Positions 1 through 6,420 of a stretch of DNA of 12,894 nucleotides are shown piece by piece (the first letter of the stretch is position 1; every line of letters starts with the position of its first letter). The stretch covers positions 1-12,894 of the forward strand of contig DFOV01000357.1 in assembly GCA_002376965.1 (NCBI GenBank), in the 5' to 3' direction. Source of the stretch: Gammaproteobacteria bacterium UBA3532. GTDB taxonomy: Bacteria; Pseudomonadota; Gammaproteobacteria; Enterobacterales; UBA3532. The notes beneath the pieces were generated by a model. The model was not told the origin of the DNA. It did no database searches and saw only the letters and a program-made list of their open reading frames with translations. The position numbers and the translations under genes are program-made.

Positions 1-795
1 TGGCAGCAAACCACGCTTTTTACTCTACCTGAAGATGAAACTATCATTGGACGAGCGGATTTTGACGGCGATGGCATCACGGACCTCTTCACTCGCAACA
101 AAGATAGCGGCGCCAATATCATATATAACTTTAGCAAACTTCCCACCGTCATCCATCGCGTTGTTAATTATGTATCCGGTTGGAGCGTCGTTTCCTTGGG
201 TGACCATAATGGGGACGGGAAAGCAGACATCATATGGCGTCACAATAGCCTGGGGACGCTTTGGTACTACCAAATGGACGGTACTCGATTTGCGGCTATG
301 GGTAAGATCACCACCGTATCCAATAAAGACTGGCAGGTTGTCGCTAGTCCGGACTTGAATGGCGATGGTAAAGCAGACTTGTTATGGCGAAATACTGAAA
401 CTGGCCAAACCTGGGCTTATATCATGGATGGCAGAACGATTGTCGATAGCTACCCACTGATGACGGTGTATCCGAGTTGGGAAATTAAGTTTGCGAAAGA
501 TTTTGATGGTGATGGAGATGACGATCTGTTTTGGCATCATCCTCGTGGAGATATGTATGTATACCTTCTAGATAGCGGTCATATCGATTGGAATGCACGT
601 CGGTATATGGGGCGTATCGATCCCGGATTCGGATTCAGCGCTGATTTTGATGGTGATGGAGATGATGACATCCTTTATAAGGAATATAGTGACGACGCCT
701 ATAAAGTATTCGTCATGGATGGGTTGTCCATGGATCTTACCAAGCTGCCATTCGATGCCTTTCAACTAGACGCTTATTGGGAAATAATCCAATAA
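1..795 (+). CDS. FG-GAP/VCBS-like repeat protein, 3' part only
   Basis: The reading frame is open from the first base of the window, so the gene begins upstream; the visible part is 264 residues ending in TAA. It is made of tandem modules with a calcium-binding loop D-x-(D/N)-G-D-G-x-x-D at residues 20-28, 68-76, 118-126, 167-175 and 215-223, a period of 48-50 residues. Most modules continue with a hydrophobic pair and Trp (for example DIIWR, DLLWR, DLFWH) and then an aromatic-rich segment with 'MDG'. This is the FG-GAP/VCBS beta-propeller-like repeat pattern of secreted or surface proteins that bind Ca2+ and often ligands or other cells. No anchor or sorting signal is visible in this C-terminal part. 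The repeat class is clear; the specific function cannot be told because the N-terminus is missing. Confidence 0.88.
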   Translation, partial: WQQTTLFTLPEDETIIGRADFDGDGITDLFTRNKDSGANIIYNFSKLPTVIHRVVNYVSGWSVVSLGDHNGDGKADIIWRHNSLGTLWYYQMDGTRFAAMGKITTVSNKDWQVVASPDLNGDGKADLLWRNTETGQTWAYIMDGRTIVDSYPLMTVYPSWEIKFAKDFDGDGDDDLFWHHPRGDMYVYLLDSGHIDWNARRYMGRIDPGFGFSADFDGDGDDDILYKEYSDDAYKVFVMDGLSMDLTKLPFDAFQLDAYWEIIQ

Positions 796-801
796 AAGCA
801 T

Positions 802-838
802 GCGCCCAAAGCTATCCTACCTAATAAGCTTTGGGCGC
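802..838 (+). terminator. Hairpin after the FG-GAP repeat gene
   Basis: A perfect 12-bp inverted repeat, GCGCCCAAAGCT (802-813) and AGCTTTGGGCGC (827-838), with a 13-nt loop, starts 6 nt after the stop codon. Only two T residues follow directly, so the U-tract is weak. Position and stem strength fit a transcription terminator or a 3'-end stabilising hairpin. Confidence 0.6.
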
Positions 839-997
839 TTCACACCTAGTTGCTCAGTTAACCCGTTGCGAGTAATTGGCTTGGGCAGACGTATCGAGCC
901 TGGAACGAGGCCACTAGCTTATTCTTTGACCAAGATCACCTGTTTAAATTGTCCGATTGGGGTAGAATAGAGCTTCAGGCTTTTTCTGGGTTTATCA

Positions 998-1309
998 ATG
1001 TCGATTTCGCATATATTAAGACGGTGGGTTTCTCTTGTTGCTTTGCTACTCTTACTGGCGGGGCAGGCGGGTATTCACTGTTGTTATGATGACCCACAAA
1101 TGCTGGCTCAGGGCAGCATTCTTGAAGAGCTTGAAGCTGGTGAAGAAAACGATGATTCGCATCCACCTTTTGATAGTCGAATTGTTGTTGTTTCGATACC
1201 AGTAGTAGACCTCCTAATTTGGCTTTCTGGCTCGCCTTTCTTTGAAAGCCTCGATTATTTACCCTTTGGCTCGCGTGGTCCGCCAGCATCTTTCCACCTA
1301 TATTCCTGA
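998..1309 (+). CDS. Small exported or membrane-anchored protein, unknown function
   Basis: This is a 103-residue ORF with a basic N-terminus (MSISHILRR) followed by a hydrophobic stretch (about residues 11-25), as in a signal peptide or membrane anchor. An acidic segment (about 40-58) and a short hydrophobic segment around residue 65-76 follow, and the protein ends with PFGSRGPPASF. The tail resembles the short 'R-x-P-P' ends of small exported proteins of the DUF2946 type, but the usual His/Cys metal motifs are not evident, so I do not assign that family. The ATG has only a weak ribosome site (CTGGG at 986-990). It lies 85 nt upstream of trkH on the same strand, with no clear terminator between them. 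A competing frame on the opposite strand has no recognisable content. Real but unrecognised is the likeliest reading. Confidence 0.5.
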   Translation: MSISHILRRWVSLVALLLLLAGQAGIHCCYDDPQMLAQGSILEELEAGEENDDSHPPFDSRIVVVSIPVVDLLIWLSGSPFFESLDYLPFGSRGPPASFHLYS

Positions 1310-1394
1310 TAGCGTTCAGCACGACCTGTTGAGCAAAACCTGGTTTGGTGTTCGGTTCATATCTTCGTAGGTGAACTGATTTTGGGAGGTGTGT

Positions 1395-2873
1395 ATGCGC
1401 CCGTCTACCACGTTAAAAATCACCGGATTAATGACTGGCTTACTTAGCCTTGTGTTGATTCCGGTCTACCTTGTGGCATGGCTAAACGATGAAGGCATTG
1501 CCAATGAATATATCAAAATGTTCATCGTCATTGCCGGGCTTAGCTATGTCGTCTGGCACCTTAATCGACGCGCTTCTAGCCAGGTGAAGCATGCAAATAG
1601 CTTTATCATCGTATCGCTCATCTGGCTGCTGTTTGGCTTTGTGGGAGCCATTCCGTTTCACTGGATTTTGGGCATTAGTTGGTGTGACGGCTTTTTTGAA
1701 TCCATGTCGGGATTAACCACGGCAGGGGCCACCGTTCTCAGCGGATTGGATGATATGCAGCATTCCATCCTGCTGTATCGACAGTTGCTGCAATGGTTGG
1801 GAGGCATGGGCATTATTGTTTTGTTTGTCGCCCTTTTCCCCGCGCTGAATATTGGTGGCCTGCATTTATTTAAAGCCGAAATTCCTGGCCCAGTCAAAGA
1901 TGAAAAGTTAACCCCGCGCCTGGTGCATACCGCGCAATATTTGTGGGGAATCTATGTTTCGATAACAGCCCTTTGCACACTGGCTTATGCTGCCGCAGGT
2001 ATGACCTGGTTTGATGCGATTTGTCATGCGCTCACTACCATTTCAACCGGTGGTTTTTCAACTCATGATGCCAGTCTCGGCTATTGGGACAGCCCGTTGA
2101 TTGAAGGCATTGCGATTGTTTTTATGTTTATCGGTGCCATCAATTTCAGCCTCCATTTTGGCCTGTTTCGTCGCTTTAGTTTTCGCCAATATTATCGTGA
2201 CAGTGAATCGATCTGGTTTCTCGGTATCATTATTGGTGCAACCGTACTGATTACGATGACGTTGGTGAATCATCATTACTATCCTGACACGCTAACCGCA
2301 CTTCGCTATGCTGGTTTTGAAGTGGTGTCATTTATCACCAGCACCGGCTATGGTACGGTTGACTACTCAGAATGGCCGACTTTTCTGCCATTGTTTCTTA
2401 TTCTGATTAGTTTTGCTGGAGGTTGCGCTGGCTCCACGGCAGGGGGCATGAAAATTGTTCGAGTGATGTTTATTTGGAAGGGTATTGCGCGAGAAATGAC
2501 CCGTATCAGCCACCCGACGGCGATGGTTCAGCTTAAACACAATCATACGATTATCGAAGATACCACAGCGAATACTATTCTGGCCTTTATGTTTTTCTAC
2601 GCTTTTACAGCGCTGGTTTTTACACTGCTATTAATGGCGTGTGGCTTAGATATGATCAGCGCATTTGGCGCGGTCGCCGCTTCGCTCAATGTTTCCGGCC
2701 CTGGTCTTGGCGAAGTGGTCTCCAGTTTTGCCTCTGTGTCAGATGGGGCCAAATGGCTGAGCAGCTTGGCGATGGTTATTGGGCGGCTCGAAATCTTTAC
2801 CTTACTGGTGCTGCTACATCCCGGATATTGGCGTGAGTTAAACCCGCTACGGCAGCGGGTTCATCAATGGTGA
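1395..2873 (+). CDS. trkH: TrkH-family potassium uptake channel subunit
   Basis: This 492-residue polytopic inner-membrane protein has the length of E. coli TrkH (483). TrkH forms the K+ translocation pore and works with the cytoplasmic NAD/ATP-binding regulator TrkA, which is not in this window. The four pore-loop segments of the Trk/Ktr/HKT superfamily are visible: TTAGATV (108-114), TTISTGGFS (214-222), ITSTGYGT (314-321) and NVSGPGLG (about 432-439), each carrying the selectivity-filter glycine. GGCAGSTAGGMKIVR after the third loop is also characteristic of TrkH. I chose ATG at 1395 because GGGAGG (1384-1389) sits 5 nt upstream; a GTG two codons earlier, at 1389, would overlap that site. 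A short hairpin lies over the last codons (2841-2861), and no strong terminator follows. Confidence 0.95.
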   Translation: MRPSTTLKITGLMTGLLSLVLIPVYLVAWLNDEGIANEYIKMFIVIAGLSYVVWHLNRRASSQVKHANSFIIVSLIWLLFGFVGAIPFHWILGISWCDGFFESMSGLTTAGATVLSGLDDMQHSILLYRQLLQWLGGMGIIVLFVALFPALNIGGLHLFKAEIPGPVKDEKLTPRLVHTAQYLWGIYVSITALCTLAYAAAGMTWFDAICHALTTISTGGFSTHDASLGYWDSPLIEGIAIVFMFIGAINFSLHFGLFRRFSFRQYYRDSESIWFLGIIIGATVLITMTLVNHHYYPDTLTALRYAGFEVVSFITSTGYGTVDYSEWPTFLPLFLILISFAGGCAGSTAGGMKIVRVMFIWKGIAREMTRISHPTAMVQLKHNHTIIEDTTANTILAFMFFYAFTALVFTLLLMACGLDMISAFGAVAASLNVSGPGLGEVVSSFASVSDGAKWLSSLAMVIGRLEIFTLLVLLHPGYWRELNPLRQRVHQW

Positions 2874-2931
2874 TGAAGCGCCTTAGAGGTGCTAATCGAA
2901 TTCCATAATATAGCTTTTCCCCTTTTATTCA

Positions 2932-2961
2932 TTGACAGGAATATTCTATTTTGATTATATG
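2932..2961 (+). promoter_or_regulatory. Probable sigma70 promoter of the META-domain lipoprotein gene
   Basis: A consensus -35 hexamer TTGACA lies at 2932-2937. Candidate -10 hexamers are GATTAT (2953-2958, 15-bp spacer) or TATATG (2956-2961, 18-bp spacer). Neither is perfect, but both fall in the left arm of the palindrome at 2949-2986, so a protein bound there would cover the -10 and start site. The assignment is inference from motif and position. Confidence 0.5.
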
Positions 2962-2986
2962 GGAATATATTCCCATATAATCAAAA
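2949..2986. promoter_or_regulatory. Perfect 38-bp palindrome, probable operator or leader hairpin
   Basis: Positions 2949-2986 equal their own reverse complement, 19 bp per arm with no loop. The centre is GGGAATATATTCCC (2961-2974), flanked by AT-rich arms. The palindrome ends directly against the ribosome site AGAGG (2987-2991) of the lipoprotein gene, and TTGACA lies 11 bp upstream. Two readings fit: an operator for a dimeric regulator covering the -10 and +1, or, if transcription starts upstream, an RNA stem that could hide the ribosome site. A partial half copy, GGAATATTC, lies just outside at 2938-2946. Confidence 0.7.
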
Positions 2987-2998
2987 AGAGGCTTTGTA

Positions 2999-3820
2999 AT
3001 GAATAGAGTGATTTCAAGTGTGGTTTTGTGTGTTTCGCTAGCTGTGACTGGTTGTAATAGTGACAGCGATGACTCAAATGGAGAAGTGACAGACAATCGA
3101 GCAACTCAGCCTTCCAACAATGATGGAGAGCCTGCGAGTGGCATTCCGTCGATTACAGATGCGGTATGGCATGTTGAGTTGGTGGCGGGCGATGAGGAAA
3201 ACGCTGCGGTAGACGCGATGCTTAAATTCGGCGTTTTTACCGAAGATGCGGTGGAAGGGCGTCTTGCCTGTAACAGCCTATCAGGAAGTTATCAGGTAGA
3301 TAATGAAACAGGCGAGATTGGCTTTGAAAACTTGAGTTGGACTGAAATGGGTTGCTATAGCGATAGCAGTCGATATGACGTTGAAGCTGAGTTGATCGCA
3401 ATGATAAGTGAGGCGACACGTTTCCGAATTGAGGGCGACAAGCTGGAGCTAGAATCCTCTCTAGGGGTACTTACCTTGAACGATATACTGGGTGACGTTA
3501 AAGATAAGCGTGAGGAGTTGGGTGCAGATATCGATACCCTGCTCGACGGCGCCAAGGGGTGCGATAGCGACAGCCAATGCAAAACGCTGGCATTTGGCGC
3601 CAAACCCTGTGGCGGCCCATGGGAATACTTGGTTTATTCGGAGCGCGATGTTGATGAAGCGCTACTGATACAAACAGCCGAAGAATATAATCGCGTTGAT
3701 GAAGAATATGCTCAGCTAACTATCGCTATTTCCACCTGCGATGAGGCGATAGAGCCAGTACTGGCGTGCATCGATAGTGTCTGTACAGAGACGGATGCCA
3801 ATAGCCCAACAGGCCTATAA
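2999..3820 (+). CDS. Lipoprotein with META/HslJ-like and cysteine-rich domains
   Basis: The protein has 273 residues, and AGAGG lies 7 nt before the ATG. A lipoprotein signal ends in the lipobox VTG-C19, with Asn at +2, predicting outer-membrane sorting. A low-complexity acidic linker runs to about residue 50. Residues about 55-160 look like a META/HslJ (DUF306) domain: W57 at the first strand, then GRLACNSLSGSY (C91) and TEMGC (C119), the usual 'GCN..G.Y' and 'T-M-x-C' landmarks. Residues about 185-265 form a second domain with six cysteines (188, 194, 204, 247, 257, 262) and the motif CGGPWEYLVYS, suggesting disulfides in the periplasm. META domains occur in stress-related or heat-inducible envelope proteins; no specific substrate is indicated. 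It converges with the minus-strand gene, overlapping its end by 6 bp. Confidence 0.85.
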   Translation: MNRVISSVVLCVSLAVTGCNSDSDDSNGEVTDNRATQPSNNDGEPASGIPSITDAVWHVELVAGDEENAAVDAMLKFGVFTEDAVEGRLACNSLSGSYQVDNETGEIGFENLSWTEMGCYSDSSRYDVEAELIAMISEATRFRIEGDKLELESSLGVLTLNDILGDVKDKREELGADIDTLLDGAKGCDSDSQCKTLAFGAKPCGGPWEYLVYSERDVDEALLIQTAEEYNRVDEEYAQLTIAISTCDEAIEPVLACIDSVCTETDANSPTGL

Positions 3821-4312
3821 ATGCCTTGGTCTAGTGCTGCTAGCAATAATGCGCTGGCTTCCCATTATTGCTAGCAGCACGCCTAGCGCCCCGAAGTAGC
3901 TACTCAACTCCAACAGCGATGGCGTTGCTTCATAGCCAAAAAGTGCATATGCCAACTGGCCGGTCACGGATGACTCGGGGAGCAGCGTACTTAAGTTAAC
4001 CACGGGCAGTTGCGCAGGCAACCTGTCTGCTTGAATCAGAAACTGGGTGGCCTGCAAAACCATGCCTGCACCCACCATAAAAAGTAGCGGGCGATGAATT
4101 GCGTTGCCTAGCTGCTTTGGAAAGGTGATTAAGGAAAAATACACCAGCGCGCCGACACTGAAACCAATACCTAGCCCTATGCCACCACTGGTAATGATGC
4201 CGCCGGTGGCCATAGGGGGGGGCAGTATTTCGCCATAACTCAAACACTTTTCGCCATCGTCCAGCGCAGGACGAGCAGACCACAAACGGGCGTCTTTTAA
4301 CCATTCCTTCAT
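3815..4312 (-). CDS. Chimeric ORF: acyl-CoA-synthetase N-terminus joined to FTR1 permease C-terminus
   Basis: This 165-residue ORF joins two unrelated pieces. Residues about 3-30 (WSARPALDDGEKCLSYGEIL) read like the start of an AMP-binding enzyme ('ALd...lsYgEL'). From about 35 to 150 the sequence resembles the C-terminal part of an FTR1/EfeU iron permease: membrane segments near 43-63, 75-93 and 135-150, with VLQATQFLIQADRLPA, STLLPES and ALFGYEATPSLLEL between them. Both REGxE iron-binding motifs of FTR1 and all adenylation motifs are absent, so neither activity should remain. The join lies at a run of eight G on the plus strand (4215-4222). The ATG overlaps the upstream gene's stop as ATGA (4309-4312), showing translational coupling. 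The last codons are formed by the inverted repeat at 3834-3880. An internal deletion is the simplest origin. Family calls are from memory of motifs. Confidence 0.7.
   Translation of the reverse strand: MKEWLKDARLWSARPALDDGEKCLSYGEILPPPMATGGIITSGGIGLGIGFSVGALVYFSLITFPKQLGNAIHRPLLFMVGAGMVLQATQFLIQADRLPAQLPVVNLSTLLPESSVTGQLAYALFGYEATPSLLELSSYFGALGVLLAIMGSQRIIASSTRPRHL
3834..3880. repeat. Perfect 18-bp inverted repeat between convergent genes
   Basis: GTGCTGCTAGCAATAATG (3834-3851) and its exact complement (3863-3880) enclose an 11-nt loop. The stem lies 14 bp past the plus-strand lipoprotein stop and inside the last codons of the minus-strand chimeric ORF (about residues 145-160). Neither side has a T-tract, so it is not a standard intrinsic terminator. 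A bidirectional 3'-end hairpin or a mobile-repeat scar are both possible. Since it is read as protein, the C-terminal tail of the minus-strand ORF may be acquired sequence. Confidence 0.7.
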
Positions 4313-5013
4313 GGGTGAGCCTCTATAATCTGTTGCGCCAGTGCAGGAATGCTTGGAGCATGCTCACGATAAACGCGCTGTAAGTGACGGTAGTTCTGCA
4401 ATACTTGTGCAGCCGCGACTACTTGGCAGCAGAAGACCTTGGGTTGGTTGGCATAGTAACTACCCCAATGTGCCTGTTCTGTTTCGGGTAGCTGGTCGAT
4501 ATTCGCATCACCCAGCCAGTGCAGTGGAAGCTTAAATGCAGAGAATAAGCGTTGGATGGCATCGGTTATGGTAAATACCAGCCATTGATAACCCAGTTGC
4601 TGTAAGGCTCCAATCAGGGCGATAAATATACCAACGCCTGCTCCCTGCCATGAAACGGCAAAGTTACCCATTTCAACAATACCTAAGCGATGGGCTGTTC
4701 CAGGAGCCGACTGGCGAATGGCCATTTCTACCGGTTGGTCGAGATAGTGTTCAACAAAAAAGGGTGAATCACCCCCGGCTTTTAATCCAATCACCGACTT
4801 CAGCTCACCGCCTCGAACCTGAGAAACGAGCAGTGGCAAATAGTGGCGGATACTGGCCTGATGGCTTTGGTAAAACTTATTAGCAACAAAATCCTCAAGG
4901 CTACCTCTGACAAAACCACTTGAGTTAGCGACAATAAAGCCGCTATGAGGCTGCTCTAGAAGTGAACCTTCTTCGACGAAACGAGGCTGGATGGCATGTT
5001 GTGCAAGTTGCAT
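4309..5013 (-). CDS. Thermostable hemolysin family protein (T_hemolysin)
   Basis: The 234-residue protein shows the conserved blocks of the T_hemolysin family (Pfam PF12261): FFVEHYLDQPVE (85-96), IVEMGNFA (112-119), WLVFTITDAIQRLF (144-157) and WGSYYANQPKV (183-193). Length is normal for the family. The family is named after a Vibrio hemolysin, but most members sit next to fatty-acid activating enzymes and have an acyltransferase-like appearance, so the cytolytic role is uncertain. No signal peptide is seen. The ATG at 5013 is preceded by a modest AGGT about 10 nt upstream on the minus strand. The stop overlaps the next ATG as ATGA, so it was built as the first gene of an operon whose second gene was an AMP-binding enzyme, now truncated. 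Confidence 0.85.
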   Translation of the reverse strand: MQLAQHAIQPRFVEEGSLLEQPHSGFIVANSSGFVRGSLEDFVANKFYQSHQASIRHYLPLLVSQVRGGELKSVIGLKAGGDSPFFVEHYLDQPVEMAIRQSAPGTAHRLGIVEMGNFAVSWQGAGVGIFIALIGALQQLGYQWLVFTITDAIQRLFSAFKLPLHWLGDANIDQLPETEQAHWGSYYANQPKVFCCQVVAAAQVLQNYRHLQRVYREHAPSIPALAQQIIEAHP

Positions 5014-5099
5014 TCGCTGCTACCTATCTATGGACTTTCCGATAGGTTAACCAGCAAAACTTAAGAAAAGCTTAGCAAACGAAAATTTTGCGGATCCTG

Positions 5100-5183
5100 C
5101 TACAGGCAATAGCTGTGGGTAATTTCACAGCCACGATGGTCTTCAGCATAAGGGGCTTCGATAAAATCTATGTGGGTATCGAC
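5100..5183 (-). pseudogene. Decayed transposase fragment, probably IS110-type (copy 1)
   Basis: On the minus strand, 5183 to 5103 reads VDTHIDFIEAPYAEDHRG, then CEITHSYCL, then a stop. This matches LDTHFDCIVAAYVEEHRG and following residues in the remnant at 6108-6293, and the DNA is visibly similar (for example CCACGATGxTCTTCAxCATA on the plus strand at about 5132-5151 and 6210-6229). D-T-H with an acidic/aromatic follow-up recalls the first catalytic Asp of the DEDD transposase of IS110 elements. No start codon and no downstream catalytic domain survive. The homology of the two copies is seen directly; the IS family is an inference. Confidence 0.5.
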
Positions 5184-5252
5184 GCTCAAGAGCTAGCTTG
5201 TATTCTCTTGCGCATGCCTTGCCAATTGTTGCGCGGTAACGCTAGCGAGCCA

Positions 5253-5388
5253 GTCATTCCCGCGAATGCGGGAATCCAGTTTTTGGCTCAATGCGAACTT
5301 TTGGGGAAATGCTCGTTGGTGTTTGACGAGTTGAGTGAGATTGCTTCTAGGGCCTGAGTTTATGGATTCCCGCCTCCGCGGGAATGAC
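5253..5388. repeat. Inverted pair of dRS3-like repeats (MITE-like unit)
   Basis: Two 26-bp units, 5253-5278 (GTCATTCCCGCGAATGCGGG and six more bases) and the inverted copy at 5363-5388, differ at only two positions. Each contains ATTCCC-N8-GGGAAT (5256-5275 and 5366-5385), the core described for Neisseria dRS3 repeats and common in dispersed repeats of many proteobacteria. The 84 bp between them carry no gene I recognise. The flanks share ACGCTAGCGA (5239-5248) and ACGTTAGCGA (5387-5396), though not in the clean position of a target duplication. Confidence 0.7.
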
Positions 5389-5661
5389 GTTAGCGATTAT
5401 GGCTTGTATTTTATTTTTACCGCGATGTATATGAGATAGAAATCAATAAACGAACGTGTTATCCAAGTCTCTCGGGCTATATTTATCTTAGTTTGGTGGA
5501 AACGATATGCCCAATCTCACTTCCCATAAAATACAAATTTTATTAGCATGAGTTGTATCAACGCCTAGTCCCTCTCGCACGCAGACGGATGAGGCCAAAA
5601 AAGGTATGTATGATATGGGGTTAAACAATCATAAACGTTATGTGAAAAGTGAGATCTAAAT
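5389..5661. other. AT-rich intergenic stretch without a recognised gene
   Basis: Together with the transposase scrap and repeat pair to its left, this completes a 648-bp gene-free region (5014-5661). I see only AT-rich sequence with a weak 7-bp hairpin (ATAAAAT at 5526-5532 with ATTTTAT at 5537-5543). It contains the unseen promoter of the membrane protein starting at 5662. An apparent 89-codon frame at 5088-5357 runs across the remnant and repeats and is not credible. Confidence 0.5.
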
Positions 5662-5940
5662 ATGGAAGAATCTATAGGTTTTTTGCTTGCATGGTTACTA
5701 GTGGAGCTTATATTCTGGGGTTGCATGTACTTCACAGGCTTTGCACTAGTGCCCTTATTCTCTTTCGGCAAACTAAAACCAGATGGGCTTTCTAGGCTAG
5801 AGTCTGGTCGTGTTGCTAAAAGGCAAAGTGGCTTTAAAGTGTTCGACCGGGAAGGGATAAAATATTTAGGTGCTTGGGGCGTATGTGCAGTGGGTTTGGT
5901 TTTTTGGATTGCTGTTCTGGTAGCAGTAATAGTGCTTTAG
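5662..5940 (+). CDS. Small two-helix membrane protein, unknown function
   Basis: The 92-residue protein has a hydrophobic segment at about 6-33 (LLAWLLVELIFWGCMYFTGF), a basic, polar middle (about 38-65, KLKPDGLSRLESGRVAKRQ) and a second membrane segment at about 69-92 ending at the C-terminus. The order suggests a hairpin in the inner membrane with the charged loop in the cytoplasm. Short proteins with an 'ELiFW...Y.TG..l.p.fs.G' N-terminus are, from memory, common hypotheticals in gammaproteobacteria. The ribosome site is weak (GTGAGA at 5650-5655). It is isolated between two transposase remnants, so it may be cargo, but no toxin or immunity features can be claimed. Confidence 0.65.
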   Translation: MEESIGFLLAWLLVELIFWGCMYFTGFALVPLFSFGKLKPDGLSRLESGRVAKRQSGFKVFDREGIKYLGAWGVCAVGLVFWIAVLVAVIVL

Positions 5941-6107
5941 TTAACTTGCTGCACACATGACATATAAGAGTTGGTCGCGCGCAGCCGAAAAATGCTGCTA
6001 CTCCAAATGCGAATGACTTGCATTGTTACGATGTTGGCCCTCATCTACGATTTTTGAAAAGTCCTGCACACTTCCCGTCCTTGGCTTAGCTTAGGTTGTC
6101 GTCTTTT

Positions 6108-6293
6108 TCAACTGTGGCACAAAGCGAACGGGCATAGCCGCAATTGGCGGGCGAGCTTGTCTACCTTGTCTTTGGCTGACGATACCTGCCGGTGATGGAT
6201 CATCTCACGGCCACGATGCTCTTCAACATATGCGGCTACGATACAATCGAAGTGTGTGTCTAGCCCGGTGAAAAGTATGCTATGTTTAGTCAT
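6108..6293 (-). pseudogene. Truncated transposase N-terminus, probably IS110-type (copy 2)
   Basis: A start region survives: GGAGG (minus strand, 6303-6299) 5 nt before ATG at 6293, giving MTKHSILFTGLDTHFDCIVA and then AYVEEHRGREMIHHRQV and KDKVDKLARQLRL before a stop after 61 residues. Intact IS110 transposases are roughly 300-400 residues, so most of the RuvC-like core and the whole C-terminal serine domain are missing. An in-frame ATG farther upstream (6323) exists, but the GGAGG favours 6293. It is similar to the fragment at 5100-5183 in the same orientation about 1.1 kb away. The IS110 assignment rests on the GLDxH start and the position of a first catalytic Asp. Confidence 0.55.
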
Positions 6294-6420
6294 GCGAGCC
6301 TCCCTAGTTTTAGTGTTTAACAACCGAATGATGGCTCTGGCTTCGCGAACCCTCGAATTTGGAGGCTAGTAGTTCGTGGGGAGTTATTGTGTCTGTACCA
6401 AAAACAAGAAGGGTTAGTGG

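Noticed and set aside
975..1322. 115-codon minus-strand frame opposite the small exported protein
   Set aside because: No recognisable motifs; the plus-strand frame has a clear signal-like N-terminus and lies in line with trkH.
1389..1394. GTG start for trkH two codons upstream of ATG 1395
   Set aside because: It overlaps the GGGAGG ribosome site; ATG 1395 has correct spacing.
2841..2861. Hairpin AACCCGCT-N5-AGCGGGTT at the end of trkH
   Set aside because: It lies inside the coding sequence and is followed by no T-tract, so I do not call it a terminator.
5088..5357. 89-codon plus-strand frame
   Set aside because: It runs through the transposase remnant and the inverted repeats; no ribosome site or domain.
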